The notes under the pieces are model-generated. The model did no database searches, was not told the origin of the DNA, and worked only from the letters and a program-made list of their open reading frames with translations. From Kitasatospora paranensis (GTDB taxonomy: Bacteria; Actinomycetota; Actinomycetes; Streptomycetales; Streptomycetaceae), in assembly GCF_039544005.1 (NCBI RefSeq), contig NZ_BAABKV010000001.1, forward strand, positions 5,952,001 to 6,016,000: a stretch of 64,000 nucleotides of DNA. Direction: 5' to 3'. Shown here one piece after another: positions 1-8,951 of the stretch (positions are counted from its first letter, which is position 1; each line of letters begins with the position of its first letter). A program made the position numbers and the translations under genes.

Positions 1-118
1 GTCGACCGGCGGCGGTTCGGCGGTGGCCGAGCGCAACCTGGACCGGATCACCATCGTGGTCGGTCTCGCCTGGTTCGCCTGCATCGTGGTGCTCAGCCTG
101 CTGCTCAAGTACAAGTAA
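1..118 (+). CDS. secG: Preprotein translocase subunit SecG (3' end only)
   Basis: The window opens inside this gene; reading from base 2, 38 codons run to a TAA stop at 116-118. The visible part has a short polar Gly/Ser stretch, AERNLDRIT, and a terminal hydrophobic helix ending in LLLKYK. This matches the second membrane helix and C-terminus of SecG, the small accessory subunit of the SecYEG protein-export channel. In actinomycetes secG commonly follows the glycolytic genes pgk and tpiA, which would lie outside the window. The identification rests on the short tail and on the RbpA-family gene that follows it. Confidence 0.8.
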   Translation, partial: STGGGSAVAERNLDRITIVVGLAWFACIVVLSLLLKYK

Positions 119-150
119 CCCTCCGTCCCCAGCCCTTGCGGAGGCGGTGG

Positions 151-178
151 TGGCAGATGCTTAACCGCCGCTTACACT
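151..178 (+). promoter_or_regulatory. Possible promoter of the RbpA-family gene
   Basis: TACACT (173-178) resembles a -10 hexamer; 16 bp upstream is only a weak -35 match, TGGCAG (151-156). The site is in the secG-rbpA gap, 66 bp before the start codon. It is a weak call based on the -10 alone. Confidence 0.25.
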
Positions 179-243
179 AGGACGACTTCGCCACCGTCCG
201 CACAGTCGCGGCCGGTCGGCACCAGCACGCAGGGAGTCAGACC

Positions 244-579
244 GTGGCAAGTGGCAATGCCATCCGAGGAAGCAGAGTCGGCGCAGGCCCGATGGGCGAG
301 GCGGAGCGCGGCGAGTCCGCTCCCCGGACCCGCATCTCCTTCTGGTGCGCGAACAAGCACGAGACGCGTCCCAGCTTCGCGGCCGAGGCGGCCGTCCCGG
401 AGACCTGGGACTGCCCGCGCTGCGGGTTCCCCGCCGGGCAGGACGAGCTCAACCCGCCTGCCCCCGCCCGCAACGAGCCCTACAAGACCCACCTCGCCTA
501 CGTCCGCGAGCGCCGTACCGACGCCGACGGCGAGGCGATCCTGGCCGAGGCGCTGGCCAAGCTGCGCGGCGAGATCTGA
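244..579 (+). CDS. rbpA: RNA polymerase-binding protein, RbpA family (RbpB-type paralogue)
   Basis: This 111-residue protein belongs to the actinobacterial RbpA family, small zinc proteins that bind RNA polymerase and the principal sigma factor and stimulate transcription initiation. Visible features are an N-terminal basic segment (AIRGSRVG), a core with one Cys near position 36 and a CPRC pair near 59-62 as likely zinc ligands, and a C-terminal sigma-interaction helix (YVRERR...AEALAKLR). The start is GTG 244. Classical RbpA starts differently (MSERALRGTRL-like, with THWDMLMERR near the end). The present MASGNAIRGSRVG...YKTHLAYVRERR form and its position beside secG fit the second streptomycete paralogue, called RbpB in the literature I know. 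Family membership is clear; the paralogue assignment is from memory. Confidence 0.88.
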   Translation: MASGNAIRGSRVGAGPMGEAERGESAPRTRISFWCANKHETRPSFAAEAAVPETWDCPRCGFPAGQDELNPPAPARNEPYKTHLAYVRERRTDADGEAILAEALAKLRGEI

Positions 580-590
580 GCACGGTGCGC

Positions 591-630
591 CGAAGGGCGC
601 CGCGGAGGACCACCTCCGCGGCGCCCTTCG
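591..630. terminator. Bidirectional hairpin terminator
   Basis: A perfect 18-bp inverted repeat (591-608 and 613-630) with a 4-nt ACCA loop lies between two converging genes. It has no T-tract, as is usual for high-GC actinobacterial terminators. Confidence 0.8.
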
Positions 631-660
631 CGCGTTCGGGGCGCTCTGGGTTGTCGGCCG

Positions 661-1566
661 TCAGTCGTCCAGGAAGGCCAGGTCGAGCCGGGCGAGCCGC
701 TCGGGATCGGCCAGCAGGTCGAGCCGGACGATGCGGCCGCCGCTGACGGTGAAGCCCATGACCGCCACCGGGCGCCCCTCGGGGGCGGTGACCGCGCCGG
801 GGGCGCCGTTCACCATGGCCGGGCGGGCGAAGGGCGCGAGCCGGGAGAAGGTGAGCGCCCGGCCGGCCACCGCGGCGGCGCCGTGCACCGCGCGGGACGC
901 GCCGGCCGGGAGGGGGAACCCGCCGCCGGACGGTGTGCCGAGGTCGACCCGGAGCACCACGTCGGGGTCGAGGAGCGCGAGCAGACCCTCGAAGTCGCCG
1001 CCGCGGGCCGCGGCCAGGAAGGCGTCCACGATCTCCCGCTGGCGGACGGGGTCGCCGTCCGGGACGGGCGCGCCGCCCTGCACCCGGCGCCGGGCCCGGC
1101 TGGCCAGCTGGCGGGCCGCGGCGGGGGAGCGGTCCACGATCGGGGCGATCTCCTCGTAGGGCACCGCGAACATGTCGTGCAGCACGAAGGCCAGCCGCTC
1201 GGCCGGGGCCAGCGTCTCCAGCACCACCAGCAGGGCCAGCCCGACCGAGTCGGCGAGCAGGGCCTGCTGCTCCGGGTCGGCGGTGTCCGCGCCGGTGACC
1301 ACCGGGTCCGGCACGTGCACGTCCCAGGGATCCTCGCGGCGGGCGGCCCGCGAGCGCAGGGTGTCCAGACAGACCCGGGAGACCACCGTGGTCAGCCAGC
1401 CGCCCAGGTTGTCGATCCCGGCGGCGTCCGAGCGGCTGAGCCGCAGCCAGGCCTCCTGGACGGCGTCCTCGGACTCGCTCAGCGAGCCGAGCATCCGGTA
1501 CGCCACCGACCGCAGGTGCGGCCGGTGCTCCTCGAAGCGGTCCGCCAGCCACGCATGTCCGTCCAT
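661..1566 (-). CDS. ECF sigma factor with SnoaL-like C-terminal extension (SigJ/ECF41 type)
   Basis: This 301-residue alternative sigma factor has region 2 (about residues 10-75: SVAYRMLGSLSESEDAVQEAWLRL, GGWLTTVVSRVCLDTLRSR) and region 4 (about 115-165: LAPAERLAFVLHDMFAVPYEEIAPIVDRS). It then carries a roughly 100-residue extension typical of the SigJ/ECF41 group, a SnoaL-like fold thought to modulate the sigma factor in place of a separate anti-sigma. The conserved MGFTVSGGRIVRLDLLADPERL block is near the end. No anti-sigma gene adjoins it, consistent with that group. ECF41 genes often sit beside a carboxymuconolactone decarboxylase or similar target gene; none is present here, so the regulon cannot be guessed. 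Confidence 0.88.
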   Translation of the reverse strand: MDGHAWLADRFEEHRPHLRSVAYRMLGSLSESEDAVQEAWLRLSRSDAAGIDNLGGWLTTVVSRVCLDTLRSRAARREDPWDVHVPDPVVTGADTADPEQQALLADSVGLALLVVLETLAPAERLAFVLHDMFAVPYEEIAPIVDRSPAAARQLASRARRRVQGGAPVPDGDPVRQREIVDAFLAAARGGDFEGLLALLDPDVVLRVDLGTPSGGGFPLPAGASRAVHGAAAVAGRALTFSRLAPFARPAMVNGAPGAVTAPEGRPVAVMGFTVSGGRIVRLDLLADPERLARLDLAFLDD

Positions 1567-1640
1567 CGCCCGCTCTCTCCCGTTCGGCAGTCCTCATCCG
1601 TTCTGACGTTCCGCACAGCCGGGATGTGACGGCGGACGGA

Positions 1641-1677
1641 CGACGGCCCCGCCCCGCGGTGCGGGACGGGGCCGTCG
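1641..1677 (-). terminator. Hairpin terminator after pgl
   Basis: Arms of 17 bp (1641-1657 and 1661-1677) pair with one mismatch around a 3-nt loop, 13 bp beyond the pgl stop codon, closing the tal-zwf-opcA-pgl transcript. Confidence 0.7.
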
Positions 1678-1689
1678 GGGCCGGTCGGC

Positions 1690-2475
1690 TCAGCGTGTGC
1701 CGGGCCGGCTCCGCGCCGGCAGCTCGGCGGCCGCCGACTCGTCGAGCAGCCAGAGCGTCCGGTCGGTGCCGTACGCGCCGGAGGCGGGCGCCTGGATCTC
1801 GCCGGGGCCGCTGAGGGCCAGCGCCACGGCGCCGGCCTTGTCCTCGCCGGCGGCGAGCAGCCAGACCTCGCGGGCCGCCCGGATCGCCGGGAGGGTCAGC
1901 GAGACCCGGGTGGGCGGCGGCTTGGGTGCGCCGCGCACGCCGACCACGGTCAGCTCGTCCTCGCGCACCCCCGGGTGCTCGGGGAAGAGCGAGGCGACAT
2001 GGGTGTCCGGGCCGACGCCGAGCAGCAGCACGTCGAAGGCCGGGACGCCGATGCCGGAGCCCGGCGCGGCGGCCTTGGCCAGCTCCTCGGCGTACCGGGC
2101 CGCGGCGGCCTCCACGTCGGAGCCGTCGACGCCGTCGGAGGCCGGCATCTCGTGCACCCGGGCGGGGTCCAGCGGGACGCGGCCGAGCAGTTCCTCGCGG
2201 GCCTGCACGGCGTTGCGGTCCGGGTCGTCCGCGGCGACGAAGCGCTCGTCGCCCCACCACAGGTCCAGGCGGGCCCAGTCCACCGCGTCGCGCGCCGGGG
2301 AGGCGGCGATCGCGGCGAGCAGGGCGTTGCCGTTGCGGCCGCCGGTGAGCACCACCGAGGCGGTGCCGCGGGCGGACTGGGCGTCCACGATCCGGGTGAT
2401 CAGCCGGGCCGCGGTGGCCCGGGCCATCAGCTCCTTGTCCCGGTGGACCACCAGCTGCGGGGAGGCTGCCGTCAC
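1690..2475 (-). CDS. pgl: 6-phosphogluconolactonase
   Basis: This 261-residue enzyme hydrolyses 6-phosphogluconolactone to 6-phosphogluconate, the second step of the oxidative pentose phosphate pathway. DevB/Pgl family signatures are visible: SVVLTGGRNG near the N-terminus, LDLWWGDERFV (substrate-binding WGDER), DVLLLGVGPDTHVASLFPEHP and a late TLTLPAI. The start is GTG 2475 because it overlaps the opcA stop as GTGA, which indicates translational coupling. Much longer reading upstream in the same frame is a shadow of opcA. It is the last gene of tal-zwf-opcA-pgl, whose products act consecutively on glucose 6-phosphate and supply NADPH. Confidence 0.95.
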   Translation of the reverse strand: MTAASPQLVVHRDKELMARATAARLITRIVDAQSARGTASVVLTGGRNGNALLAAIAASPARDAVDWARLDLWWGDERFVAADDPDRNAVQAREELLGRVPLDPARVHEMPASDGVDGSDVEAAAARYAEELAKAAAPGSGIGVPAFDVLLLGVGPDTHVASLFPEHPGVREDELTVVGVRGAPKPPPTRVSLTLPAIRAAREVWLLAAGEDKAGAVALALSGPGEIQAPASGAYGTDRTLWLLDESAAAELPARSRPGTR

Positions 2476-3563
2476 GAGCCGCTCCGCTTGCGCGGGGCGG
2501 CCTTCTTGGCGGTCGCCCCGGCGGGGGCACCGTCGTCGGCGGGCACGGCGGCGGTGACCCGGGCCGGCGGCGCGACCTCGGCGGGGACGGCCTCGGAGGA
2601 GGCCGCCGGGGCCTGCTCGTCGGCGTCCCCGGCCGTCCGCTGCTTGAGCCGGTCGATCGGCGTGCGGACGGCGGTGGCGTAGATGTCGTCCGGGTCGAGC
2701 CGGCGCAGTTCCTCGGCGATCAGCTCCGCGGTCTCGCGGCGCTTGAGCGCCACGATCCGGTCCGGCGCGCCGGGCATGCAGAGCGTGCCCATCAGGCCGT
2801 CCGGGCGGAACAGCACGATCTCGCCGTCGCTGGTGCGCATCCGGACGGCGGTGATGCCGGGGCCGCCGGTGACGACCCGCTCGACCGGCACGCCGAGCCG
2901 GTTGTGCAGCCACAGGCCGAGCAGCTCGACGCTGGGGTTGTACGACTCGCCCTCGACCACCGCGCCGGCGATGTCGGTGGGCCGCTGGTCCAGGGCGGCG
3001 GCCAGCATGGAGCGCCAGCCGGTGATCCTGGTCCAGGCGAGGTCGGTGTCGCCCGGGGTGTAGGTGGCGGCCCGCTGGGCGAGCTGGTCCACCGGGGACT
3101 CGGCGGTGACCGCGTCGGTGATGCGGCGCTGGGCGAGCGCACCGAGCGGGTCCTTGGCCGGGTCCTTCGGGGCGTTCTCCGGCCACCAGACCACGACCGG
3201 GGCGTCCGGCAGCAGCAGCGGCAGGACGACCGACTGGGCGTGCGCGGCGAGCTCGCCGTGCATGCGCAGCACGACGGTCTCGCCGGAGCCGGCGTCGGAC
3301 CCGACCAGCAGCTCGGCGTCGAGGCGGGCCTCGGCGCGGGCGCGGGGCGAGCGTCCGGCCCGCTTGATGACGGCCAGGGTGCGGGACGGGTGCTCGCGGG
3401 AGGCGTCGTTGGCCGCCCGCAGCGCGTCGTAGGCGCTGCCCTCGTCCGTCACGATGACGAGGGTGAGCACCATGCCCGCGGCGCCGGCGCCGGAGGCCCG
3501 GCGGGCGTCCATCAGGGCGGCGTTGATCTTGCCGGACGTGGTGTCCGTGAGGTCGATCTTCAT
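2472..3563 (-). CDS. opcA: Glucose-6-phosphate dehydrogenase assembly protein OpcA
   Basis: A 363-residue OpcA family protein, required for assembly or redox activation of glucose-6-phosphate dehydrogenase in cyanobacteria and actinobacteria. Conserved blocks include MKIDLTDTTSGKINAAL at the N-terminus, VVLPLLLPDAPVVVWWPENAP in the middle and WTRITGWRSMLAAALDQRP. The last 60 or so residues are an Ala/Pro-rich tail ending in a basic KKAAPRKRSGS segment, variable in the family. The start ATG 3563 overlaps the zwf stop (ATGA) and its own stop overlaps the pgl start. Position between zwf and pgl is the standard actinobacterial order and supports the role. Confidence 0.95.
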   Translation of the reverse strand: MKIDLTDTTSGKINAALMDARRASGAGAAGMVLTLVIVTDEGSAYDALRAANDASREHPSRTLAVIKRAGRSPRARAEARLDAELLVGSDAGSGETVVLRMHGELAAHAQSVVLPLLLPDAPVVVWWPENAPKDPAKDPLGALAQRRITDAVTAESPVDQLAQRAATYTPGDTDLAWTRITGWRSMLAAALDQRPTDIAGAVVEGESYNPSVELLGLWLHNRLGVPVERVVTGGPGITAVRMRTSDGEIVLFRPDGLMGTLCMPGAPDRIVALKRRETAELIAEELRRLDPDDIYATAVRTPIDRLKQRTAGDADEQAPAASSEAVPAEVAPPARVTAAVPADDGAPAGATAKKAAPRKRSGS

Positions 3564-5143
3564 GGCCGGCGCCAGCTCCTGCCGTCTCGTGCGAGCATCT
3601 CGTCCGCCTCGTCGGGCCCCCAGGTGCCCGCCGGGTACTGGGCGGGCTTGCCGTGGCTGTCCCAGTACTTCTCGATCGGGTCGAGGATCCGCCAGGACTG
3701 CTCGACCTCCTGGTGGCGCGGGAAGAGGTTGGCGTCGCCGAGCAGCACGTCGAGGATGAGCCGCTCGTACGCCTCCGGGCTGGACTCGGTGAAGGACTCG
3801 CCGTAGGCGAAGTCCATCGTGACGTCCCGGACCTCCAGCGCGGTGCCGGGCACCTTGGAGCCGAACCGCACCGTGACGCCCTCGTCCGGCTGCACCCGGA
3901 TGACCAGGGCGTTCTGCCCCAGCTCCTCGGTGGCGTAGGAGTCGAACGGCAGGTACGGGGCGCGCTGGAAGACCACCGCGATCTCGGTGACCCGGCGGCC
4001 GAGGCGCTTGCCGGTGCGCAGGTAGAACGGCACCCCGGCCCAGCGCCGGTTGTTGATCTCCAGCTTGATCGCCGCGTAGGTGTCGGTCTTGGAGGAGGGG
4101 TCGATGCCGTCCTCGTCCAGGTAGCCGGGCACCTCCTCGCCGCCCTGCCAGCCGCCCGCGTACTGGCCGCGGACGGTGTGCTTGCCGAGGTCGCCGGGGA
4201 GCTTGACGGCGCTGAGCACCTTGAGCTTCTCGGCGACCAAGGCCTTGGGGTGGAAGGACGCGGGCTCCTCGATGGCGGTGAGCGCCATCAGCTGGAGCAG
4301 GTGGTTCTGGATGACGTCGCGGGCCGAGCCGATGCCGTCGTAGTAGCCGGCCCGGCCGCCGATGCCGATGTCCTCGGCCATCGTGATCTGCACGTGGTCG
4401 ACGTACGACCGGTTCCAGATCGGCTCGAACATCTGGTTGGCGAAGCGGAGCGCCAGGATGTTCTGGACGGTCTCCTTGCCCAGGTAGTGGTCGATCCGGA
4501 AGACCTCGTCCCGGGGGAAGACCTCGTGGACGATCCGGTTCAGCTCCTGGGCGCTCTCCAGGTCGTGGCCGAAGGGCTTCTCGATCACCGCGCGGCGCCA
4601 GGAACCCTTGGGCGGGTCGGTCAGCCCGTGCTTCTTGAGCTGCTGGACGACGGTGGGGAAGAACTTCGGCGGCACCGACAGGTAGAAGGCGAAGTTGCCG
4701 CCGGTGCCCTGGGCCTGGTCGAGCTCCTCGATGGTCTTGCGCAGGGTGTCGAAGGCCTCGTCGTCGCCGAAGTCGCCCTGGACGAACCGCATGCCCTTGG
4801 CCAGCTGCTGCCAGACCTCCTCGCGGAACGGCGTCCGCGCGTGCTCCTTGACCGCGTCGTGCACCTCGCGGGCGAAGTCCTCGTCCTCCCACTCGCGGCG
4901 GGCGAAGCCGACGAGCGAGAAGCCCGGCGGCAGCAGTCCGCGGTTGGCGAGGTCGTAGATGGCCGGCATCAGCTTCTTGCGCGACAGGTCGCCGGTCACG
5001 CCGAAGATCACCAGGCCGGACGGCCCGGCGATCCTCGGCAGCCGGCGGTCGGCCGGATCGCGCAGCGGGTTCGAGATCGTCAGGGGATCGCCCTGCCCGA
5101 CCTCGGCACCCTCGTCATCGGGAAAAGCAGGGGTGTTGCTCAC
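3560..5143 (-). CDS. zwf: Glucose-6-phosphate 1-dehydrogenase
   Basis: This 527-residue enzyme oxidises glucose 6-phosphate to 6-phosphogluconolactone with reduction of NADP+, the committed step of the oxidative pentose phosphate pathway. The coenzyme-binding motif GVTGDLSRKK is at residues 48-57. EKPFGHDL and the catalytic RIDHYLGKE motif lie in the middle third, and TEIAVVFQRAPYLPF follows in the beta+alpha domain. The length is normal for the family with a short acidic N-terminal extension. The start is GTG 5143. It is 45 bp downstream of tal and overlaps opcA by ATGA, so tal-zwf-opcA-pgl reads as one operon. Confidence 0.97.
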   Translation of the reverse strand: MSNTPAFPDDEGAEVGQGDPLTISNPLRDPADRRLPRIAGPSGLVIFGVTGDLSRKKLMPAIYDLANRGLLPPGFSLVGFARREWEDEDFAREVHDAVKEHARTPFREEVWQQLAKGMRFVQGDFGDDEAFDTLRKTIEELDQAQGTGGNFAFYLSVPPKFFPTVVQQLKKHGLTDPPKGSWRRAVIEKPFGHDLESAQELNRIVHEVFPRDEVFRIDHYLGKETVQNILALRFANQMFEPIWNRSYVDHVQITMAEDIGIGGRAGYYDGIGSARDVIQNHLLQLMALTAIEEPASFHPKALVAEKLKVLSAVKLPGDLGKHTVRGQYAGGWQGGEEVPGYLDEDGIDPSSKTDTYAAIKLEINNRRWAGVPFYLRTGKRLGRRVTEIAVVFQRAPYLPFDSYATEELGQNALVIRVQPDEGVTVRFGSKVPGTALEVRDVTMDFAYGESFTESSPEAYERLILDVLLGDANLFPRHQEVEQSWRILDPIEKYWDSHGKPAQYPAGTWGPDEADEMLARDGRSWRRP

Positions 5144-5188
5144 TGGTGTTGGCTCCGCTCTCCGTGCGCTGGGTAGTGAGCAGGGGTG

Positions 5189-6301
5189 TCAGTTGGCGCC
5201 GTGGGAGGCGAGCGAGGCCGAGACGGTGTCCAGGAGTTCCTTCCAGGAGACCGCGAACTTCTCGACGCCCTCGTCCTCCAGGACCTGGACGACGTCGTCG
5301 TAGTCGACGCCCGCCGCGGCGACGGCGTCCATGACGGCCTGGGCGTCGGCGTAGTTGCCGGTGATCGAGTCGCCGGTGATGACGCCGTGGTCGTCGGTGG
5401 CGTCGAGGGTGCCCTCGGGCATGGTGTTGACCGTGCCGGGGGCGACCAGCTCGGTCACGTAGAGGGTGTCGGGGAGGTTCGGGTCCTTGACGCCGGTGGA
5501 CGCCCAGAGCGGGCGCTGCGCCTTGGCGCCGGCGGCCTCCAGGGCCTTCCAGCGGTCGGAGGAGAAGACGTCCTCGTAGGCCTGGTAGGCGAGGCGGGCG
5601 TTGGCCACGCCGGACTTGGAGCGCAGCTCCTTGGCGTCGCCGCCGATCTTGTCGAGGCGCTTGTCGATCTCGGTGTCCACGCGGGAGACGAAGAACGAGG
5701 CGACGGACTCGATCTGGGAGAGGTCGAGGCCGGCGGCCTTGGCCTTCTCCAGGCCGGTCAGGAAGGCGTCCATGACGCCCCGGTAGCGCTCCAGGGAGAA
5801 GATCAGCGTGACGTTGACGCTGATGCCCTTGGCGATGACCTCGGTGATGGCGGGCAGGCCGGCCTTGGTGGCGGGGATCTTGATGAGCACGTTCGGGCGG
5901 TCGACCAGCCACCACAGCTGCTTGGCCTCGGCGATCGTGGCGGCGGTCTCGTGGGCCAGGCGGGGGTCGACCTCGATGGAGACCCGGCCGTCGCGGCCGT
6001 TGGAGGCGTCGTAGACGGGGCGCAGCACGTCGGCGGCGTCGCGCACGTCCGAGGTGGTGATCATGCGCACGGCCTCGTCCACGGTGACCTTGCGGACGGC
6101 GAGGTCGGTGAGCTGGCCGTCGTAGGCGGCGCTGCCGCCGCCGATGGCCTTCTGGAAGATGGTCGGGTTGGTGGTGACACCGACGACGTGCTTCTCCTGC
6201 ACCAGCTCGGCCAGGTTGCCGGTGTTGAGCCGGTCACGGCTGAGGTCGTCCAGCCAGATCGCCACGCCTTCGTCGCTGAGGCGCTTCAGAGCGTCAGTCA
6301 T
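5189..6301 (-). CDS. tal: Transaldolase
   Basis: This 370-residue transaldolase transfers a dihydroxyacetone unit between sedoheptulose 7-phosphate and glyceraldehyde 3-phosphate in the non-oxidative pentose phosphate pathway. The Schiff-base lysine sits in VLIKIPATKAGLPAI; GVTTNPTIFQKAI near the N-terminus and SVNVTLIFSLERY are family signatures. The length fits the longer actinobacterial TalB-type enzymes. The start is ATG 6301. A hairpin separates it from tkt upstream, so the downstream operon probably also has its own promoter in the 94-bp gap. Confidence 0.97.
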   Translation of the reverse strand: MTDALKRLSDEGVAIWLDDLSRDRLNTGNLAELVQEKHVVGVTTNPTIFQKAIGGGSAAYDGQLTDLAVRKVTVDEAVRMITTSDVRDAADVLRPVYDASNGRDGRVSIEVDPRLAHETAATIAEAKQLWWLVDRPNVLIKIPATKAGLPAITEVIAKGISVNVTLIFSLERYRGVMDAFLTGLEKAKAAGLDLSQIESVASFFVSRVDTEIDKRLDKIGGDAKELRSKSGVANARLAYQAYEDVFSSDRWKALEAAGAKAQRPLWASTGVKDPNLPDTLYVTELVAPGTVNTMPEGTLDATDDHGVITGDSITGNYADAQAVMDAVAAAGVDYDDVVQVLEDEGVEKFAVSWKELLDTVSASLASHGAN

Positions 6302-6351
6302 GGTGCTTCATCCCTCTGTTCTTCGTACGTCTGCTGTGGGGTCGTCAGACG

Positions 6352-6386
6352 GGCCGGGTACCCGATGTGCGGTCGGATACCCGGCC
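6352..6386 (-). terminator. Hairpin terminator between tkt and tal
   Basis: Arms of 14 bp (6352-6365 and 6373-6386) pair with one mismatch around a 7-nt loop, 10 bp after the tkt stop. Confidence 0.6.
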
Positions 6387-6395
6387 CCGTGGGGT

Positions 6396-8495
6396 CTAGC
6401 GGGAGACGGCTTCGACGGTGCGCAGCGAGGCGCGGGCGGCGTTGGCCACGGCGTCGGCGGTGATGCCGAACTCCTGGTAGAGCACCTTGTAGTCGGCGGA
6501 GGCGCCGAAGTGGTCCAGGCTGATGATCCGGCCGGCGTCGCCGACCAGTTCGCGCCAGCCCTGGGCGATGCCGGCCTCCACGGAGACCCGGGCCCGGACG
6601 TTCGGCGGCAGCACGCTGTCGCGGTACGCCTGGTCCTGCTCGTTGAACCACTCGATCGAGGGCATCGACACGACCCGGGTCGGGATGCCGTCGGCCTCCA
6701 GGGCCTCGCGGGCCTGGACGGCGAGCTGCACCTCGGAGCCGGTGCCGATGAGGATGACCTTCGGCGAGGCGCCGGCCGCCTCGGCGAGGACGTAGCCGCC
6801 CTTGGCGGCGCCCTCGGCGGAGTGGAACACCTCGCGGTCGAAGGTGGGCACGCCCTGGCGGGTCAGCGCGAGGCCGACCGGGCCGGGGTGGCTGGTCTGG
6901 CGCTCCATGATGGTGCGCCAGACGACGGCGGTCTCGTTGGCGTCGCCGGGGCGGACGACCGAGAGGCCGGGGATGGCGCGCAGCGCGGCCAGGTGCTCGA
7001 CCGGCTGGTGGGTCGGGCCGTCCTCGCCGAGACCGATGGAGTCGTGCGTCCACACGTAGGTGACCGGGAGCTTCATCAGCGCGGCGAGGCGGACGGCCGG
7101 GCGCATGTAGTCGGAGAACACCAGGAAGGTGCCGCCGTAGATGCGGGTGCGGCCGTGCAGCGCGATGCCGTTCATGATCGAGCCCATGGCGTGCTCGCGG
7201 ATGCCGAAGTGGATCGTCCGGCCGTAGGGCGACGCGGTCTTCAGCGCGTTGCCCTCGGGGAGGAAGGACGACTCCTCGTCGATGGTGGTGAGGTTGGACT
7301 CGGCGAGGTCCGCCGAGCCGCCCCACAGTTCCGGGATCAGCTTGCCGATCGCCTTGAGCGTGTCGCCGGAGGCCTTGCGGGTGGCGACGTCCTTGCCGGC
7401 GGGGAAGACCGGGAGGGCCTTCTCCCAGCCGTCGGGGAGTTCGCCGATCTGGATCCGGTCGAACTCGGCGGCGCGCTCCGGGTTGGCGGCGCGCCAGGCG
7501 TGGTAGCCCTTCTCCCACTCGGAGCGGGCGGCCTTGCCGCGGTGCACGACCTCGCGGGCGTGGTCGACGACGGCCTCGGAGACCTCGAAGGTCTTCTCCG
7601 GGGAGAAGCCGAGCACCTTCTTGGTGGCGGCGATCTCGGCGTCGCCCAGCGCGGAGCCGTGCGCCTTGGCGGTGTCCTGGGCGTTCGGGGCCGGCCAGGC
7701 GATGATCGTCCGCATCGCGATCATCGACGGGCGCGAGGTCTCGGCCTTGGCCGCCTCCAGCGCGGTGGCCAGCGCGTGCACGTCGATGTCGCCGTCGGCC
7801 TTGGGCGTGATCCGCTGGACGTGCCAGCCGTACGCCTCGTAGCGGGCCAGGACGTCCTCGGAGAAGGCCGTCTCGGTGTCGCCCTCGATGGAGATGTGGT
7901 TGTCGTCGTACAGCGCGACCAGGTTGCCCAGCTTCTGGTGGCCGGCCAGCGAGGACGCCTCGGCGGAGATGCCCTCCTCCAGGTCGCCGTCGGAGACGAT
8001 CGCCCAGACGGTGTGGTCGAACGGCGACTCGCCGGCCGGGGCCTCCGGGTCGAACAGGCCGCGCTCGTACCGGGCGGCCATCGCCATGCCCACCGCGTTG
8101 CCGATGCCCTGGCCCAGCGGGCCGGTGGTGGTCTCCACACCGGCCGTGTGCCCGTGCTCGGGGTGCCCGGGGGTGCGGCTGCCGGCGACCCGGAAGGCCT
8201 TCAGGTCGTCCAGCGACAGCCCGTAGCCGGACAGGTACAGCTGGGTGTAGAGCGTCAGCGAGGTGTGTCCGGGGGACAGCACGAAGCGGTCACGGCCGAC
8301 CCAGGCCGGGTCGGTGGGGTCGTGGCGCAGGAAGCGCTGGAAGATCACGTACGCAGCGGGGGCCAGCGACATCGCGGTGCCGGGGTGGCCGTTGCCCACC
8401 TTCTGCACTGCGTCCATCGCCAGGACCCGGGCCGTGTCGACGGTCCGCTGGTCCAGTTCGGTCCATTCGAATGCGTTCGTCGGCGTGGTGCTCAC
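6396..8495 (-). CDS. tkt: Transketolase
   Basis: This 699-residue thiamine diphosphate enzyme moves two-carbon units between pentose, tetrose and hexose phosphates. The order of motifs is normal: AMDAVQKVGNGHPGTAMSLAP (N-terminal substrate-binding His), GPLGQGIGNAVGMA, the ThDP/metal motif SDGDLEEGISAEASSLAGH...DDN, then in the pyrimidine domain ESNL, RTIHFGIREHAMGSIMNGIA and THDSIGLGEDGPTHQPVEHLA. The start is GTG 8495. It heads the pentose phosphate block and is divergent from ctaB across a 456-bp gap, a conserved streptomycete arrangement. Confidence 0.97.
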   Translation of the reverse strand: MSTTPTNAFEWTELDQRTVDTARVLAMDAVQKVGNGHPGTAMSLAPAAYVIFQRFLRHDPTDPAWVGRDRFVLSPGHTSLTLYTQLYLSGYGLSLDDLKAFRVAGSRTPGHPEHGHTAGVETTTGPLGQGIGNAVGMAMAARYERGLFDPEAPAGESPFDHTVWAIVSDGDLEEGISAEASSLAGHQKLGNLVALYDDNHISIEGDTETAFSEDVLARYEAYGWHVQRITPKADGDIDVHALATALEAAKAETSRPSMIAMRTIIAWPAPNAQDTAKAHGSALGDAEIAATKKVLGFSPEKTFEVSEAVVDHAREVVHRGKAARSEWEKGYHAWRAANPERAAEFDRIQIGELPDGWEKALPVFPAGKDVATRKASGDTLKAIGKLIPELWGGSADLAESNLTTIDEESSFLPEGNALKTASPYGRTIHFGIREHAMGSIMNGIALHGRTRIYGGTFLVFSDYMRPAVRLAALMKLPVTYVWTHDSIGLGEDGPTHQPVEHLAALRAIPGLSVVRPGDANETAVVWRTIMERQTSHPGPVGLALTRQGVPTFDREVFHSAEGAAKGGYVLAEAAGASPKVILIGTGSEVQLAVQAREALEADGIPTRVVSMPSIEWFNEQDQAYRDSVLPPNVRARVSVEAGIAQGWRELVGDAGRIISLDHFGASADYKVLYQEFGITADAVANAARASLRTVEAVSR

Positions 8496-8951
8496 CCTGT
8501 CTCAGGGCTCCTTCCATGGTGGTGAAGAGTGACCCCGTGAAGGGGACCGGGTCGGCCACGTCGCTGTGGGCCTGACGTCTCGTTGGTGCCGGTCACGGAG
8601 GGTTGATCCCGCTTCTCTGTGCGAGCCTACCGCTCGCCGGGACCCTCACCCTGCGTGCCGGGACAACCGGGGTGGCGGTATCGGCATTCCCGAAGGAGGG
8701 GCCCGGTCCCCTGTCCTACCCTCACGCGTTCGGCAGGCGTTCGCCCGTCCGAAGGGCAAGACGGGGGAGCACCGGCCCGATCCGGCCCGATCTGCGGCGA
8801 TTCACCCGCCGGTGTGCGGCTCCGGCTCGCCGTGGCACCCCGAGGCCGGGCGGGACATATGGAGCGTCTAAGGTGGCGTGGTACGCGCAGAGCGGACGCA
8901 CCGGAGCCCATGGGCCCAGGGGACGCCTGTGGAAGTTCATCGTGAGTTGGG
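8496..8951. other. Long divergent intergenic region tkt / ctaB
   Basis: These 456 bases contain no gene I can support; every open frame here lacks family signatures. The region must hold the divergent promoters of tkt and ctaB, but I see no -35/-10 pair good enough to place. A short near-tandem repeat of CCGGCCCGAT occurs around 8774-8795. Confidence 0.5.

Noticed and set aside
449..2530. Very long open frames on the strand opposite or overlapping real genes (also 8603-11539 and 30726-33938)
   Set aside because: They are Arg/Pro/Gly-rich, lack family signatures, and are shadows that stay open because of the high GC content; a clearly identified gene covers each region in another frame.
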